A stretch of 37,534 nucleotides of DNA from Clostridia bacterium (GCA_029061605.1 JAIDRT010000005.1:1-37534); one strand, 5' to 3'. Numbered from the stretch's first letter, positions 6,750 through 16,475 are shown. Notes: generated from the sequence alone by a model not told the origin. Numbers and translations are program-made.

Positions 6750-9038
6750 ATGGATCAAAGTGAAGTTATAGAACTTGCAAAAGAGTTTTCCGTGGATAAA
6801 AAAATCGTGGAAATCCTTGTTGCAAGAGGATATGACAACAAGGATAAATTATATAAGTTTTTATACCCCAGCCTTGACGATTTGACAGATATACATAGAT
6901 ATTCAGGTTACGACGACGTAATTGAGCGTATCAAATATGCCATAGACAACAAAGAAAATATCTTGATTTACGGAGATTACGATTGCGACGGCGTATGCGG
7001 TGTGAGTATCTTGTATAATTACTTCAAATCTATTGGCGTCAAGGCGCACTGTTTTTTGCCAAATAGACATACAGACGGTTACGGACTTTCGATAGAGACT
7101 TTGGAGAGGCTTGCCGAAGAATATTTGAGCGATTTGCTTATCACTGTTGATTGCGGTATCACAGGCGTAGAAGAGGTGGAATACGCCAGAGAGGTGCTTG
7201 GATTTGACGTAATTGTCACAGATCACCACGAACTTGGAGAGACCTTGCCTGATTGTTTGATTTTCAATCCTAAAATGTCAGGAGAAGATTGCTTTAGAGA
7301 ACTTTGCGGAGCGGGCGTTGCGTTGAGAATCGTGGAAGGACTTGGCGGAAAGGCTGAGAGAGATAAATACCTTGACATAGCGGCTATTGCAACGGTGGCA
7401 GACGTGGTGCCTCTTGTTGGAGACAATAGAGTTATCGCGCAGGCAGGACTAAAAAATATCAATTCACTCAACGTGCGACGCGGTATAAAAAAGTTGATCG
7501 CAACTTGCGTGGACGGAGAAGTCAATTCATATGACATAGGCTTTAAAATTGCGCCAAGAATAAATTCATTGGGCAGATTGAGTGACGCAAACGCCGTACT
7601 CGATTTATTCTGCTGTGACGACAACTTTTTGCTTGACAGTATCGTAAGACAACTCAACGAGTCCAACGCAAAGCGAATGGAACTCACCAACGACCTTGCT
7701 GACGCGTGCTTTGATATTCTCAAACAATACGATTTTGAGAATAAGCCTGCGATAGTGCTTTATAATGCCTATTGGGACGACGGTATCTTGGGTATCGTTG
7801 CGTCTAGGATTTCAGAAACCTTTAGAAGACCTACGATATTGCTGACAAAGAGTGGAGACGTATATAAGGGCAGCGGTAGAAGTGTAAAGGGTATTGATAT
7901 ACGCAAATACGTGGCTATGTGCGAAGATTTGCTTATTAAATTCGGCGGGCATACTATGGCGTGCGGAATGTCTTTGGACGGCAAGAATTTGCAGGCTTTT
8001 GCCGATAAACTCAATGAGTGTATTGCTAAAGACTTTGATATGAGTTATTTTATACCCAAGATTAGATTTGACGTAGATATGGCAGACGTGGACAGCGCGT
8101 TGGATATGGCGAGAGGACTCAAAATGCTTGAGCCTTTTGGAGAAGGAAATCCAGGTATTAAATTCAAAGAAGTCATCGCAGACAGTGAGTTTACGCAAAT
8201 GGGAAGCACGTCTCACGTCGTAAGTAAAAGACCCGATAAAGAATTGGTGATATTTGGCGGGCTTAAGTATAAGCAGTTGCTTGCGAGCGCTACGCCTAAA
8301 GAGTTGTACTATACATTGACGCTTGCAAACTACAAAAACAGAGTTTATGCGCAAGGCAAAGTAAACGCTATTGTATGCGACAATGTTGACGAGCAAGGCG
8401 ACTTCGGCGCGTATTTAATGACAGGACTTGCGATTGGCGGGGGTGATATTGATACTGTGGATTATGACGGAGCGCTGGAATTGAGCGGGACGTTTTCTAC
8501 CTGCTATATTGCTTATGATGTCCAGACGTATCTTGATTTTTTGACAAGATATAATGAAAAATTCGGACATATACTCACGCAAAACAGAGTCAGCGGCAAC
8601 TTGGCGCCTGTCACAAAATTGATTTTCTGTCCGACGTCGTTGAAAGAATTGGGGTATTATAAAAACGTAGTATTGCTGGATAAGCCTTTAGATAGCGGAA
8701 TTTTCAAAAAGACGCTTGGCAAAACTTGTAATTTATATCAACTTGACAATGAGTGCATACTTGGCAAAGTCAAAGAGTTTTTGCCGTCCTATCAGCGCTT
8801 GGGCGAGATATATTTGGCAATAAAAAGACTTCTTAGCGAAAAGGAAATATCAGGAATGTCAGAACTCTATGGTGCATTATCCAAGTATATGAATGCGAGA
8901 TACGACGAAGTCGTGCTGTCGGCTGTGATTTTGGCGGAATTGGGTATTCTTAACGTGAGCGGCAAGTTTGCCATAGATACCGCTGTCAAAAGAAAACTTG
9001 CGGAGAGCGAGTTATACCGCAAGATACAGCAAGCGTGA
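6750..9038 (+). CDS. recJ: Single-stranded-DNA-specific exonuclease RecJ
   Basis: 5'-3' exonuclease on single-stranded DNA, acting in recombinational and mismatch repair. The 762-aa length is normal for Firmicutes. The DHH domain has YGDYDCDGV (about 74-82), VDCGITG (about 133-139) and VTDHHE (about 156-161), supplying the manganese-binding Asp and His residues. The DHHA1 domain shows FGGHTMACGMSL. An OB domain follows with MLEPFGEGNP and related sequence, then the variable C-terminal region of Bacillus-type RecJ. The ribosome binding site is GAGGAAG before the ATG. A poor -35 with TATATT (6727-6732) could be its promoter. It has no gene-level coupling with secF or rel. Confidence 0.95.
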   Translation: MDQSEVIELAKEFSVDKKIVEILVARGYDNKDKLYKFLYPSLDDLTDIHRYSGYDDVIERIKYAIDNKENILIYGDYDCDGVCGVSILYNYFKSIGVKAHCFLPNRHTDGYGLSIETLERLAEEYLSDLLITVDCGITGVEEVEYAREVLGFDVIVTDHHELGETLPDCLIFNPKMSGEDCFRELCGAGVALRIVEGLGGKAERDKYLDIAAIATVADVVPLVGDNRVIAQAGLKNINSLNVRRGIKKLIATCVDGEVNSYDIGFKIAPRINSLGRLSDANAVLDLFCCDDNFLLDSIVRQLNESNAKRMELTNDLADACFDILKQYDFENKPAIVLYNAYWDDGILGIVASRISETFRRPTILLTKSGDVYKGSGRSVKGIDIRKYVAMCEDLLIKFGGHTMACGMSLDGKNLQAFADKLNECIAKDFDMSYFIPKIRFDVDMADVDSALDMARGLKMLEPFGEGNPGIKFKEVIADSEFTQMGSTSHVVSKRPDKELVIFGGLKYKQLLASATPKELYYTLTLANYKNRVYAQGKVNAIVCDNVDEQGDFGAYLMTGLAIGGGDIDTVDYDGALELSGTFSTCYIAYDVQTYLDFLTRYNEKFGHILTQNRVSGNLAPVTKLIFCPTSLKELGYYKNVVLLDKPLDSGIFKKTLGKTCNLYQLDNECILGKVKEFLPSYQRLGEIYLAIKRLLSEKEISGMSELYGALSKYMNARYDEVVLSAVILAELGILNVSGKFAIDTAVKRKLAESELYRKIQQA

Positions 9039-9068
9039 CTGTGCGCAGAACAAGGCCAAGCAAGCGTA

Positions 9069-9097
9069 TTGACAGAAAAAGTCAGGTCATATATAAT
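9069..9097 (+). promoter_or_regulatory. Promoter of the rel operon
   Basis: Full consensus TTGACA (9069-9074), a 17-nt spacer, and TATAAT (9092-9097). The predicted start is near 9104, 25 nt before the GTG start. Confidence 0.85.
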
Positions 9098-9128
9098 ATA
9101 GATATAAAAAAGTTTTCAGAGGACGCAA

Positions 9129-11306
9129 GTGGAAGAACGAAAAATAAAATTCATCAACAAAGTTCAAGAAAATTATAACGAATCGCATTCAGAGAAAATA
9201 ATCAGAGCGTATTATTTTGCCAAAACTGCGCATTCGGGGCAAAAAAGACAGTCGGGAGAAGAATATTTTATTCACCCTAACGCCGTTGCGGAAATTTTGA
9301 TTGATCTAGGGCTGGACTGCGACACGGTCGTTGCCGCGCTTTTGCACGACGTGATAGAAGATACTGAATATACGGCGGACGATATTAGCCAAATGTTCGG
9401 TCCTGTTGTGCTGTCGTTGGTACAGGGCGTAACCAAGTTGGGAAAACTCAATTTTAAGTCAAAACTAGAGGAACAAGCGGAAAACTTGCGCCGTATGTTT
9501 ATGGCAATGAGCAACGACATAAGAGTTATTATTATCAAACTTGCTGACAGACTGCACAATATGCGCACGTTGTCTTTTAAGGACGAAGAGGGACAAAAGA
9601 GAATTGCGCAGGAGACTTTGGATATCTATGCGCCAATCGCCGCTCGACTTGGTATATCCAGCGTAAAAGGCGAACTTGAAGACTTATGTTTGAGATACTT
9701 ATATCCTGACAGTTATTATTTTATTGCCGAAAAGGTCGCGCAAACCAAGTTGGAAAGGCAAGAACTCGTAGACAATATCTCGGGCGAACTGCACGAAATG
9801 CTTGAAGAGTTGGGGATAAAAGGCGACGTAAACGGCAGACCTAAGCACTTTTACAGTATTTATCGAAAACTCAACAAGGGAAAACCCTTTGAACAGATAT
9901 ACGATTTGATTGCTTTGCGCGTGATAGTTGACAACGTCAAAGACTGTTACGCCGTGCTAGGCGCAATTCATACCAAGTGGAAACCTCTTCCGGGCAGATT
10001 TAAAGATTATATATCCGTGCCAAAAGCCAATCTATATCAATCTTTGCATACCACTGTGCTGACTTCTTACGGCGCGCCGTTTGAAATTCAAATTCGTACC
10101 GTTGAGATGCATAAGATAGCAGAATACGGTATCGCGGCGCATTGGAAGTATAAACAAGGCAACAATATCGACACGACAAAGATAGAAGACGACAAACTTG
10201 CTTGGATTCGCAACGTAATGCAACTTCAAGACGAGGCGAGCGACTCTCAAGAGTATCTTGATATGCTCAAGGTGGACTTGTATTCTGATCAAGTGTTCGT
10301 GTTTACGCCAAAAGGCGACGTATTCAACTTGCCCAACGGATCTACAGGCGTGGATTTTGCCTACGCAATACACAGCAAAGTGGGCGAAAAGTGCACGGGT
10401 ATCAAGGTAAATTCAAGAATTATGCCTGTGAGTACAAAACTCAACAATGGCGACGTCGTTGAAGTAATCACTTCCAATACCTCAAAAGGTCCGTCGAGAG
10501 ATTGGCTGAAGTTTGTAATTACGCCAAGCGCAAAGAGCAAAATCCGCTCATTCTTCAAAAAGGAAATGAGGGAAGAAAACGAGAAGCGCGGGCGTGAGAT
10601 ATTGGAAAAAGAGGCAAAGCATAGAGGGTATGTCCTCAATGATTTGCTGGCTACAGAGAGTTGGAATAAGTTTATTCGTCAAAAGTATGGCTTGAATACT
10701 CAAGAAGAAGTGCTTGCTCTTGTCGGTTACGGCGAACTTACTTCGTTGCAGGTAATTAATAAGTTGGTTGAACTTTACAAGTCGGAGCATATTCAAGAAA
10801 GCGCGACTTTGGATCAAATGACAAAGAAGACTGCTACGCGTAAGCAAAACGGCGGCGTAGTAATCAAGGGCGAACACGGATTGAAGTATAGATTTTCGCA
10901 GTGTTGCTCGCCGTTGCCGGGCGACGAGATTTTGGGATATATCTCTCGCAACGGAGGTGTGGTAATTCACCGGACTGATTGCCCCAACTGCAAGAGTTTT
11001 GAGCCAGAGAGAATTATTGAGGCGCAGTGGTCTATATCTGAAGACGAAAAGTTTGTCGCGCATCTCGTCATATCGGCATTTGACAGAACAGGTCTTGTCA
11101 TTGAGATTGCCACGCTTATTACCAATATGAAAGTGGCTATGACAAGCATCTCTGCAAAATCGGAAAAGAATAATCTTGCAACGATTAAGGTCTCTGTCGA
11201 AGTAAAGAATACCAATATGCTCAACATACTTATGAACAAGATTATGCAGTCTATTAAAGGCATCAGAGAGATAAAGAGGGCGTCTAAAAGCGTAAAACAT
11301 CAATGA
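9129..11306 (+). CDS. rel: Bifunctional (p)ppGpp synthetase/hydrolase Rel
   Basis: Long RSH enzyme that makes and degrades (p)ppGpp, setting the stringent response on starved ribosomes. In order: hydrolase HD domain with LLHDVIEDTE (HD at 73-74) and LADRLHNMRTL; synthetase domain with KHFYSIYRKL and DLIALRVIVD; TGS domain (about 384-447); zinc-finger-like block with FSQCCSPLPGD and HRTDCPNC; and an ACT domain (about 650-720). The RFKD motif at 290-293 is the RxKD form found in bifunctional Rel rather than the acidic form of RelA, and the HD residues are intact, so both activities are expected. The start is GTG with AGAGGA 5 nt upstream. It overlaps dtd by 4 nt. Confidence 0.96.
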   Translation: MEERKIKFINKVQENYNESHSEKIIRAYYFAKTAHSGQKRQSGEEYFIHPNAVAEILIDLGLDCDTVVAALLHDVIEDTEYTADDISQMFGPVVLSLVQGVTKLGKLNFKSKLEEQAENLRRMFMAMSNDIRVIIIKLADRLHNMRTLSFKDEEGQKRIAQETLDIYAPIAARLGISSVKGELEDLCLRYLYPDSYYFIAEKVAQTKLERQELVDNISGELHEMLEELGIKGDVNGRPKHFYSIYRKLNKGKPFEQIYDLIALRVIVDNVKDCYAVLGAIHTKWKPLPGRFKDYISVPKANLYQSLHTTVLTSYGAPFEIQIRTVEMHKIAEYGIAAHWKYKQGNNIDTTKIEDDKLAWIRNVMQLQDEASDSQEYLDMLKVDLYSDQVFVFTPKGDVFNLPNGSTGVDFAYAIHSKVGEKCTGIKVNSRIMPVSTKLNNGDVVEVITSNTSKGPSRDWLKFVITPSAKSKIRSFFKKEMREENEKRGREILEKEAKHRGYVLNDLLATESWNKFIRQKYGLNTQEEVLALVGYGELTSLQVINKLVELYKSEHIQESATLDQMTKKTATRKQNGGVVIKGEHGLKYRFSQCCSPLPGDEILGYISRNGGVVIHRTDCPNCKSFEPERIIEAQWSISEDEKFVAHLVISAFDRTGLVIEIATLITNMKVAMTSISAKSEKNNLATIKVSVEVKNTNMLNILMNKIMQSIKGIREIKRASKSVKHQ

Positions 11307-11740
11307 GAATTATTGTACAAAGAGTCAATCGCGCGAGATTGACGGTAAATGAAGAAGAAATATCCAAGATTGGAGAGGGATATCTTGTACTTGTAGGCTA
11401 TACCGAAGGAGATACGCAAGAAGTATGCAAGTACCTTGTCGACAGAGTAATAGGTATGAGAATTTTCAAGGACGAGAATAACAAACTCAACAAGACTTTG
11501 CTTGACGTGGGCGGAGAAGTGATGGTAGTGTCCAATTTTACGCTATACGGCAATGCTTTTAGTGGCAGGCGTCCCGATTTTTCCAAGTCGGCAAAGTTTG
11601 ACGTGGCAAAGCCTCTTTACGATTTTACAGTCGAAGAGTTCAGAAGGCGTCTTGGAAAGGTAGCAACCGGCGTATTTGGCGAGCATATGCATATAGATAT
11701 GTCCAATGACGGACCTATAACAATGATTTTGGAGAAGTAG
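11303..11740 (+). CDS. dtd: D-aminoacyl-tRNA deacylase
   Basis: Removes D-amino acids (and glycine) mischarged onto tRNA. The 145-aa length is typical. The N terminus MRIIVQRVNRARLTV and the C-terminal motif NDGPITMILE (family NxGP[VT]T) are present. The other active-site motif, usually SQFTLY, reads SNFTLYG, a conservative Gln-to-Asn change. The gene starts within the rel stop (ATGA), so it is translationally coupled. The rel-dtd pairing is widespread in Firmicutes. Confidence 0.95.
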   Translation: MRIIVQRVNRARLTVNEEEISKIGEGYLVLVGYTEGDTQEVCKYLVDRVIGMRIFKDENNKLNKTLLDVGGEVMVVSNFTLYGNAFSGRRPDFSKSAKFDVAKPLYDFTVEEFRRRLGKVATGVFGEHMHIDMSNDGPITMILEK

Positions 11741-11749
11741 CATAATAAT

Positions 11750-12349
11750 ATGAAGATAACTACTTTTGTTTTGGGATTACTCAGCAACAATACGTATTTA
11801 GTGGAAAATCAAGAGGAAAAAACTTGCTTTATAGTTGATCCGTCTACAGAGAGTGACAAGTTGACGGACTATATTGACGGCAATAATCTTAAGTTGGAAG
11901 GCATATTGCTTACTCACGGACACTTCGACCATATTGGAGGAGTTGCTCGCCTTAAAGAGAAATACGGCGCAAAAGTTTTTATGCACAAAATGGATATAGA
12001 CTTCATTGACAATCCGCTTGATTTTGGCAGAAAATATATGAGATTTGACGTCGACGAGATAGTAGAAGATGGCGAAGAGATTACGCTTTGTTCTCATAAG
12101 ATTAAAGTTTTGCATACGCCGGGACACTCTCAAGGCGGAGTTTGCTACATCTGCGACGGCGTGATTTTTTGCGGAGATACGCTGTTTAGAGACGGCTATG
12201 GCAGATTTGATTTGAGAGGGGGAGATTTTGCTACTTTGCAAAATTCTATTAAGAAGATTTTTGAAATACAAGGAGATTACGTCTTGCTGTGCGGACACGG
12301 TCCAAGCACTACGCTTGATTATGAGAGAGCGCACAATGAGATATATTGA
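11750..12349 (+). CDS. MBL-fold metallohydrolase (YqgX/glyoxalase II-like)
   Basis: Metallo-beta-lactamase-fold hydrolase of 199 aa, probably cytoplasmic. The metal ligands are visible: THGHFDH (55-61), HTPGHSQGG (about 122-130), CGDTLF (about 143-148) and GHGPST near the C terminus. The size and short form resemble YqgX and other glyoxalase II-like proteins, but the substrate is unknown. The usual proline before the last GHGP is a Cys here. The ribosome binding site is weak: GGAGAAG ends 12 nt from the ATG. It lies 9 nt after dtd and 6 nt before hemZ in the rel operon, a common clostridial order. Confidence 0.9.
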   Translation: MKITTFVLGLLSNNTYLVENQEEKTCFIVDPSTESDKLTDYIDGNNLKLEGILLTHGHFDHIGGVARLKEKYGAKVFMHKMDIDFIDNPLDFGRKYMRFDVDEIVEDGEEITLCSHKIKVLHTPGHSQGGVCYICDGVIFCGDTLFRDGYGRFDLRGGDFATLQNSIKKIFEIQGDYVLLCGHGPSTTLDYERAHNEIY

Positions 12350-12355
12350 TAGCAA

Positions 12356-13786
12356 ATGACGATTAAGTTTTCTTGCAACAAGCAAGAATTTGACAATGAT
12401 TATAGGGATATTTTGAGAGCGTTTTATCCGCATATATCGCTTGACGACAATGGCGAGCCTTTGTCGCTTGAATTGTGTGAAATAGAAGAAAATATATTCA
12501 ATTGTTTGATAAAGTATGATAATTCAGAAGTTTTAAGAAGTTTTACTCTTGACAAGGCTTTTCTTGCTGATAAAGATAGCGAGTATTTTGAGATAAAGCG
12601 CAATGCGCAAATCAAAAGACACAGTAAGGTTGCGCTATATGATTTTCTTGCTAAGTTGACTGGGCAAGTATTGCCGTATGGATCATTGACAGGTATTCGC
12701 CCTACAAAACTTTATCACGAGACTCTTGAGAAGGGTCTTGACGCTAAAGATTATTTTTTGAATACGCTCAAGGTGTCACAAGGCAAAGTGGATTTGATAA
12801 AGCATATCTGCGACAATCAAAAGAATTATTATCACGTCAAAAATAATGAGGTTGACGTATTCGTCAATATACCTATATGCGTGTCAAGGTGCAGTTATTG
12901 TTCTTTTATCTCGGCAGAGTTGAAGAGAGTAAAACAATTCGTCACTCCATATTGCGATATACTTATAGACGAACTGATATGTACTAAGAAAATTATAGAC
13001 AAAATGGGATTGAAGGTCTCGTCAGTTTATATCGGCGGAGGTACGCCGACGTCTCTTGACGACGTCAATTTTGAGAGAATTATAAGAGAAAGTAAGTTTG
13101 ATTGCGACGAGTATACCGTCGAGGCTGGGAGACCCGATACCATTACTAAGTCTAAGTTGGATATTATGAGTAAGTACGGCGTCACAAGAATTTCCGTCAA
13201 TCCGCAGACTTTCAATCAAAAAACGCTTGATCTGATAGGCAGAAGTCACACGATAGACGAGATATACGCCGTATATAAAATGGCGAGAGAGTACGACTTT
13301 GATATAAATATGGACTTGATTGCTATGTTGCCTGACGAGAACTTTGACGATTTTCGCAATTCAGTAGATTGCGCTATTGCGCTTGACCCAGACAATATCA
13401 CGGTACATACGCTTGCTTTGAAGAAAGGCTCGGCGCTTAAAGTAGGCGGATATGACAATTCTTCATTTGATTTGGCAAGTTCTATGGTGGATTATGCGCA
13501 AAAAACGCTTGAAAAAAACGGTTATTTGCCGTATTATATGTATAAGCAGAAGTATATGAGCGGTAATTTAGAAAACGTCGGTTATTGCAAAAAGGGCAAG
13601 GCGTGTATATACAACGTTCATATTATGGAAGAAGTGTCAAGCATTATCGCCAACGGCGCAGGGGGAATATCCAAGAGGATATTCGACGGCGACAGGTTAG
13701 AGCGCCTTGCAAATCCCAAAGGACTTGACGTATATCTCCAAAGACGTGATAAAATGCTTGAAGATAAAGAAAAATTTTTTTCTTAA
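12356..13786 (+). CDS. hemZ: Coproporphyrinogen dehydrogenase HemZ-like radical SAM protein
   Basis: Radical SAM enzyme of the HemN/HemZ family, 476 aa. HemZ is annotated as an oxygen-independent coproporphyrinogen III oxidase, though many family members may have other roles. The cluster-binding CxxxCxxC is at C175-C179-C182 (ICVSRCSYC), followed by YIGGGTPTSLD and TVEAGRPDTI, typical of the family. The N-terminal 165 residues form the HemZ-specific domain containing GSLTGIRPTKL. No clear Shine-Dalgarno sequence precedes the ATG, which starts 6 nt after the MBL gene, so expression may depend on coupling. No other heme genes are in the window. The rel-dtd-MBL-hemZ order supports the call. Confidence 0.9.
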   Translation: MTIKFSCNKQEFDNDYRDILRAFYPHISLDDNGEPLSLELCEIEENIFNCLIKYDNSEVLRSFTLDKAFLADKDSEYFEIKRNAQIKRHSKVALYDFLAKLTGQVLPYGSLTGIRPTKLYHETLEKGLDAKDYFLNTLKVSQGKVDLIKHICDNQKNYYHVKNNEVDVFVNIPICVSRCSYCSFISAELKRVKQFVTPYCDILIDELICTKKIIDKMGLKVSSVYIGGGTPTSLDDVNFERIIRESKFDCDEYTVEAGRPDTITKSKLDIMSKYGVTRISVNPQTFNQKTLDLIGRSHTIDEIYAVYKMAREYDFDINMDLIAMLPDENFDDFRNSVDCAIALDPDNITVHTLALKKGSALKVGGYDNSSFDLASSMVDYAQKTLEKNGYLPYYMYKQKYMSGNLENVGYCKKGKACIYNVHIMEEVSSIIANGAGGISKRIFDGDRLERLANPKGLDVYLQRRDKMLEDKEKFFS

Positions 13787-13831
13787 GCAAATATTATTGT
13801 ATATAAATATTATTTTTTAATTATAAATCGC

Positions 13832-13860
13832 TTGCAACGACAATTAAAGTGTGTTAGAAT
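13832..13860 (+). promoter_or_regulatory. Promoter of rpsO
   Basis: TTGCAA (13832-13837), a 17-nt spacer, and TAGAAT (13855-13860). The start near 13867 leaves a leader of about 105 nt. Confidence 0.6.
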
Positions 13861-13866
13861 GTTATT

Positions 13867-13960
13867 GTATCTCAAAGGGATACTGCGTAGTAACATAGTC
13901 TAGGTTTGACAACGACTCCAATGTCTTACTTGGCTATCGCTAAATTAATAATTTCAAGAA
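13867..13960 (+). promoter_or_regulatory. rpsO leader, candidate S15-binding autoregulatory RNA
   Basis: The leader between the predicted start and the rpsO ribosome binding site can form local stems, for example GTATC with GATAC around 13868-13884 and an AGTC/GACT pair around 13898-13917. S15 represses its own mRNA in many bacteria through structurally diverse leaders. I cannot match this one to a named class. Confidence 0.4.
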
Positions 13961-13972
13961 AGGAGGCTAAAA

Positions 13973-14251
13973 ATGGAAATTATCAACGTAAAAGAAATGA
14001 GCAAACAAGAAGTTATCAACGCTTTTGCAAAGCACGAGGGAGATACCGGATCTCCAGAAGTTCAAATCGCGCTCTTGACGCAGAGAATACTTCAACTCAA
14101 CGACCACTTTGCAGAGCACAAGAATGACTTCCACTCAAGAAGAGGTCTATTGCAGATGGTAGGTAAGAGAAGAAGTATGTTGAAGTACCTAAAAGATACT
14201 GACATAGAGCGTTACCGTGAATTGATTGCAAAACTCGGCATCAGAAAGTAA
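13973..14251 (+). CDS. rpsO: 30S ribosomal protein S15
   Basis: Primary 16S-binding protein of the small subunit, central domain. The 92-aa product carries the hallmark sequence [19 protein letters not shown], then [25 protein letters not shown] and a C-terminal [13 protein letters not shown]. It is three residues longer than the usual 89 at the N terminus. AGGAGG (13961-13966) lies 6 nt before the ATG, so this start is the right one. It has its own promoter, a long leader and a terminator, and is followed by pnp, the classic rpsO-pnp arrangement. Confidence 0.97.
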   Translation: MEIINVKEMSKQEVINAFAKHEGDTGSPEVQIALLTQRILQLNDHFAEHKNDFHSRRGLLQMVGKRRSMLKYLKDTDIERYRELIAKLGIRK

Positions 14252-14257
14252 AAAAAT

Positions 14258-14288
14258 TTAGGGTTGTCTTTTGACACCCCTAATTTTT
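14258..14288 (+). terminator. Terminator between rpsO and pnp
   Basis: TTAGGGTTGTC (14258-14268) pairs with GACACCCCTAA (14273-14283) with one T-C mismatch. Five T follow. I see no strong promoter before pnp, so partial read-through into pnp is likely. Confidence 0.75.
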
Positions 14289-14339
14289 ATGCCAAACTTA
14301 AAATTTTGATTAAATTACTAATTATTGGAGGTTAGTTTG

Positions 14340-16424
14340 ATGATAAATAGAAAGATTTTTAAAACCACTATCGGCGGTAGAGAAGTCAGTGTTGAGACAG
14401 GCGCATATTGCGGACTCAGCAACGGCAGTTGTATCGTAAGATGTGGCGAGACTGCCGTAATGGTCAACGTGACTATGGCAAAAACTCCCAGAGACGGAAT
14501 TGACTTTTTCCCACTCGGAGTAGATTATGAAGAAAAAATGTATTCTGTAGGCAAGATCCCCGGCGGTTTCAAAAAGCGCGAGGGCAGAGCAAGCGACAAG
14601 GCTATATTGACTTCAAGACTTATTGACAGACCGCTCCGTCCGTTGTTCCCGAAGGGATTTTTCAACGACGTTGCAGTAGTCGCTACGGCTTTGTCAGTTG
14701 ATCCCGATCTTCCGCCAGAAGTATACGCAATGGTAGGCAGTTCTGTTGCTTTGAGCATATCCGATATACCTTTTGCAGGACCTACCGGTTCAGTAATTGT
14801 TGGATATGTAGACGGACAATATATTATCAACCCAAATACCGAGCAAAGAGAGAAGTCAAAACTTCACTTGTCTTTGAGCGGAACAAAAGAGGCTATCTTG
14901 ATGGTTGAGGCAGGCGCAAACGAACTCACCGAAGAAGAGATGATTGGCGCAATCCTGTTTGGTCACGAAGAAATCAAGAAGATAGTTGCATTTATTGAGG
15001 ATATTCAAAAGCAAATCGGCAAGGAGAAGATTGTACCAAATCTTTATCATCCGACTGCTGAAATCGAAGAGGCTGTCAAGGCTTATGCAGACAAGAAGAT
15101 GGACGCTGTGCTTGACAACTTCAACAGACAGGACAGAGACAAGGCTGAAGACGCTCTCGACGAAGACGTATTCTCACACTTTGCAGAGCAATTCCCAGAC
15201 GGAAAGAAAGATATCGCAGAGACTTTGTATGCAATGAAGAAAGCAAAGGTCAGAGCAAAGATTTTGGACAAGGGTATCAGACCTGACGGAAGAAGTCTTG
15301 AAGAAATCAGACCTATCTGGTGCGAGCACGGCGTATTGCCAAGAGTTCACGGCAGCGGCGTATTTACCAGAGGTCAAACCCAAGTTATGACGATTTGTAC
15401 GCTCGGAAGTCTTTCTGAAGTTCAAAAACTCGAAGGTCTTGACGACGAAGTATGCAAGAGATATATTCACCATTATAATATGCCGCCGTACAGCACAGGC
15501 GAGGCTAAGCCGCTCAAGAGCCCAGGCAGAAGAGAAATCGGTCACGGCGCTTTGGCAGAGAGAGCGTTGGAGCCAATGCTCCCATCAGTTGAGTCCTTCC
15601 CATACGCAATCCGTACGGTAAGCGAAGTTATCTCTTCCAACGGCTCTACGTCGCAGGCATCCGTATGCGGATCCACTTTGGCGCTTATGGACGCAGGCGT
15701 GCCTATCAAAAAACCTGTTGCAGGCGTTGCGATGGGACTTATCAGCAACGAGGACAAGTCTAAGATATCTGTCTTGACGGACATTCAAGGACTTGAAGAC
15801 TTCTTTGGCGATATGGACTTCAAGGTTGCTGGTACAGTAGACGGTATCACGGCTATTCAAATGGATATCAAAATCAAAGGTATCAACGAAGAGATATTGC
15901 GCAAGGCTTTGGCTCAGGCTAAAAAGGGCAGATTGTTTATTCTTGACAAAATGCTTGAAGTTTTGCCCGCTCCTCAAAAGTCTTTGTCTAAGTATGCTCC
16001 AAAGATTGTATCTTTCAGCATAGATCCAAATAAGATCAAGGACGTAATCGGCAGCGGCGGTAAGGTAATCAACAAGATTATTGACGAGACCGGCGTCAAG
16101 ATTGACATTGACGACTTCGGCAACGTGCTCGTGTCGGGTATCAATGAGGATATGAACGCAAAGGCAAAGAAGACGATAGAACTTATTGCCAACGATCCTG
16201 AAATCGACGAGGAATTCGAGGGCAGAGTTGTCAGAATTATGAACTTTGGCGCATTCGTTGAGATTGCTCCTGGCAAGGACGCTATGATCCACATTTCAAA
16301 ACTCAAGAAAGAGAGAGTTGAGAAAGTTGAGGACGTAGTCAATATCGGCGACAAGGTAAGAGTAAAAGTAATTGATATCAACGACAAGGGCGTTGCGTTG
16401 AGACTTTTGGAAGTACTCAAGTAA
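14340..16424 (+). CDS. pnp: Polyribonucleotide nucleotidyltransferase (PNPase)
   Basis: Phosphorolytic 3'-5' exoribonuclease and core mRNA decay enzyme, a trimer that in Bacillus associates with RNase Y. Domains in order: RNase PH-like 1 (with GRASDKAILTSRLIDRPLRPLF), helical linker, RNase PH-like 2 (starting at GIRPDGRSLEEIRPI), KH (GSGGKVINKIIDETG) and S1 (EGRVVRIMNFGAFVEIAPGKDAMIHIS). A longer reading from TTG at 14325 would run through the ribosome binding site. The real start is ATG 14340, 8 nt after GGAGG (14327-14331), giving 694 aa. In Bacillus the next genes are ylxY and mlpA; here two LRR genes intervene. Confidence 0.97.
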   Translation: MINRKIFKTTIGGREVSVETGAYCGLSNGSCIVRCGETAVMVNVTMAKTPRDGIDFFPLGVDYEEKMYSVGKIPGGFKKREGRASDKAILTSRLIDRPLRPLFPKGFFNDVAVVATALSVDPDLPPEVYAMVGSSVALSISDIPFAGPTGSVIVGYVDGQYIINPNTEQREKSKLHLSLSGTKEAILMVEAGANELTEEEMIGAILFGHEEIKKIVAFIEDIQKQIGKEKIVPNLYHPTAEIEEAVKAYADKKMDAVLDNFNRQDRDKAEDALDEDVFSHFAEQFPDGKKDIAETLYAMKKAKVRAKILDKGIRPDGRSLEEIRPIWCEHGVLPRVHGSGVFTRGQTQVMTICTLGSLSEVQKLEGLDDEVCKRYIHHYNMPPYSTGEAKPLKSPGRREIGHGALAERALEPMLPSVESFPYAIRTVSEVISSNGSTSQASVCGSTLALMDAGVPIKKPVAGVAMGLISNEDKSKISVLTDIQGLEDFFGDMDFKVAGTVDGITAIQMDIKIKGINEEILRKALAQAKKGRLFILDKMLEVLPAPQKSLSKYAPKIVSFSIDPNKIKDVIGSGGKVINKIIDETGVKIDIDDFGNVLVSGINEDMNAKAKKTIELIANDPEIDEEFEGRVVRIMNFGAFVEIAPGKDAMIHISKLKKERVEKVEDVVNIGDKVRVKVIDINDKGVALRLLEVLK

Positions 16425-16444
16425 TAAATTCTACAAAATAATTG

Positions 16445-16475
16445 AGAGAGCAGTCGCGCGATTGCTCTCTTTTAT
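16445..16475 (+). terminator. Terminator after pnp
   Basis: AGAGAGCAGTCG (16445-16456) pairs with CGATTGCTCTCT (16459-16470), the innermost pairs being open. A T-rich tail follows. Confidence 0.85.

Noticed and set aside
10548..11303. 251-codon open frame on the minus strand opposite rel
   Set aside because: Shadow of the rel coding strand. The translation is Cys- and Arg-rich noise, while the sense frame encodes conserved TGS, zinc-finger-like and ACT parts.
13790..13826. AT-only inverted sequence with a T run after hemZ
   Set aside because: Self-complementary AATATT elements and TTTTTT could suggest a terminator, but the stem would have no G-C pair and would be unstable.
15585..16292. 235-codon open frame on the minus strand opposite pnp
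   Set aside because: Antisense to the RNase PH-2, KH and S1 coding region of pnp. No start signals.
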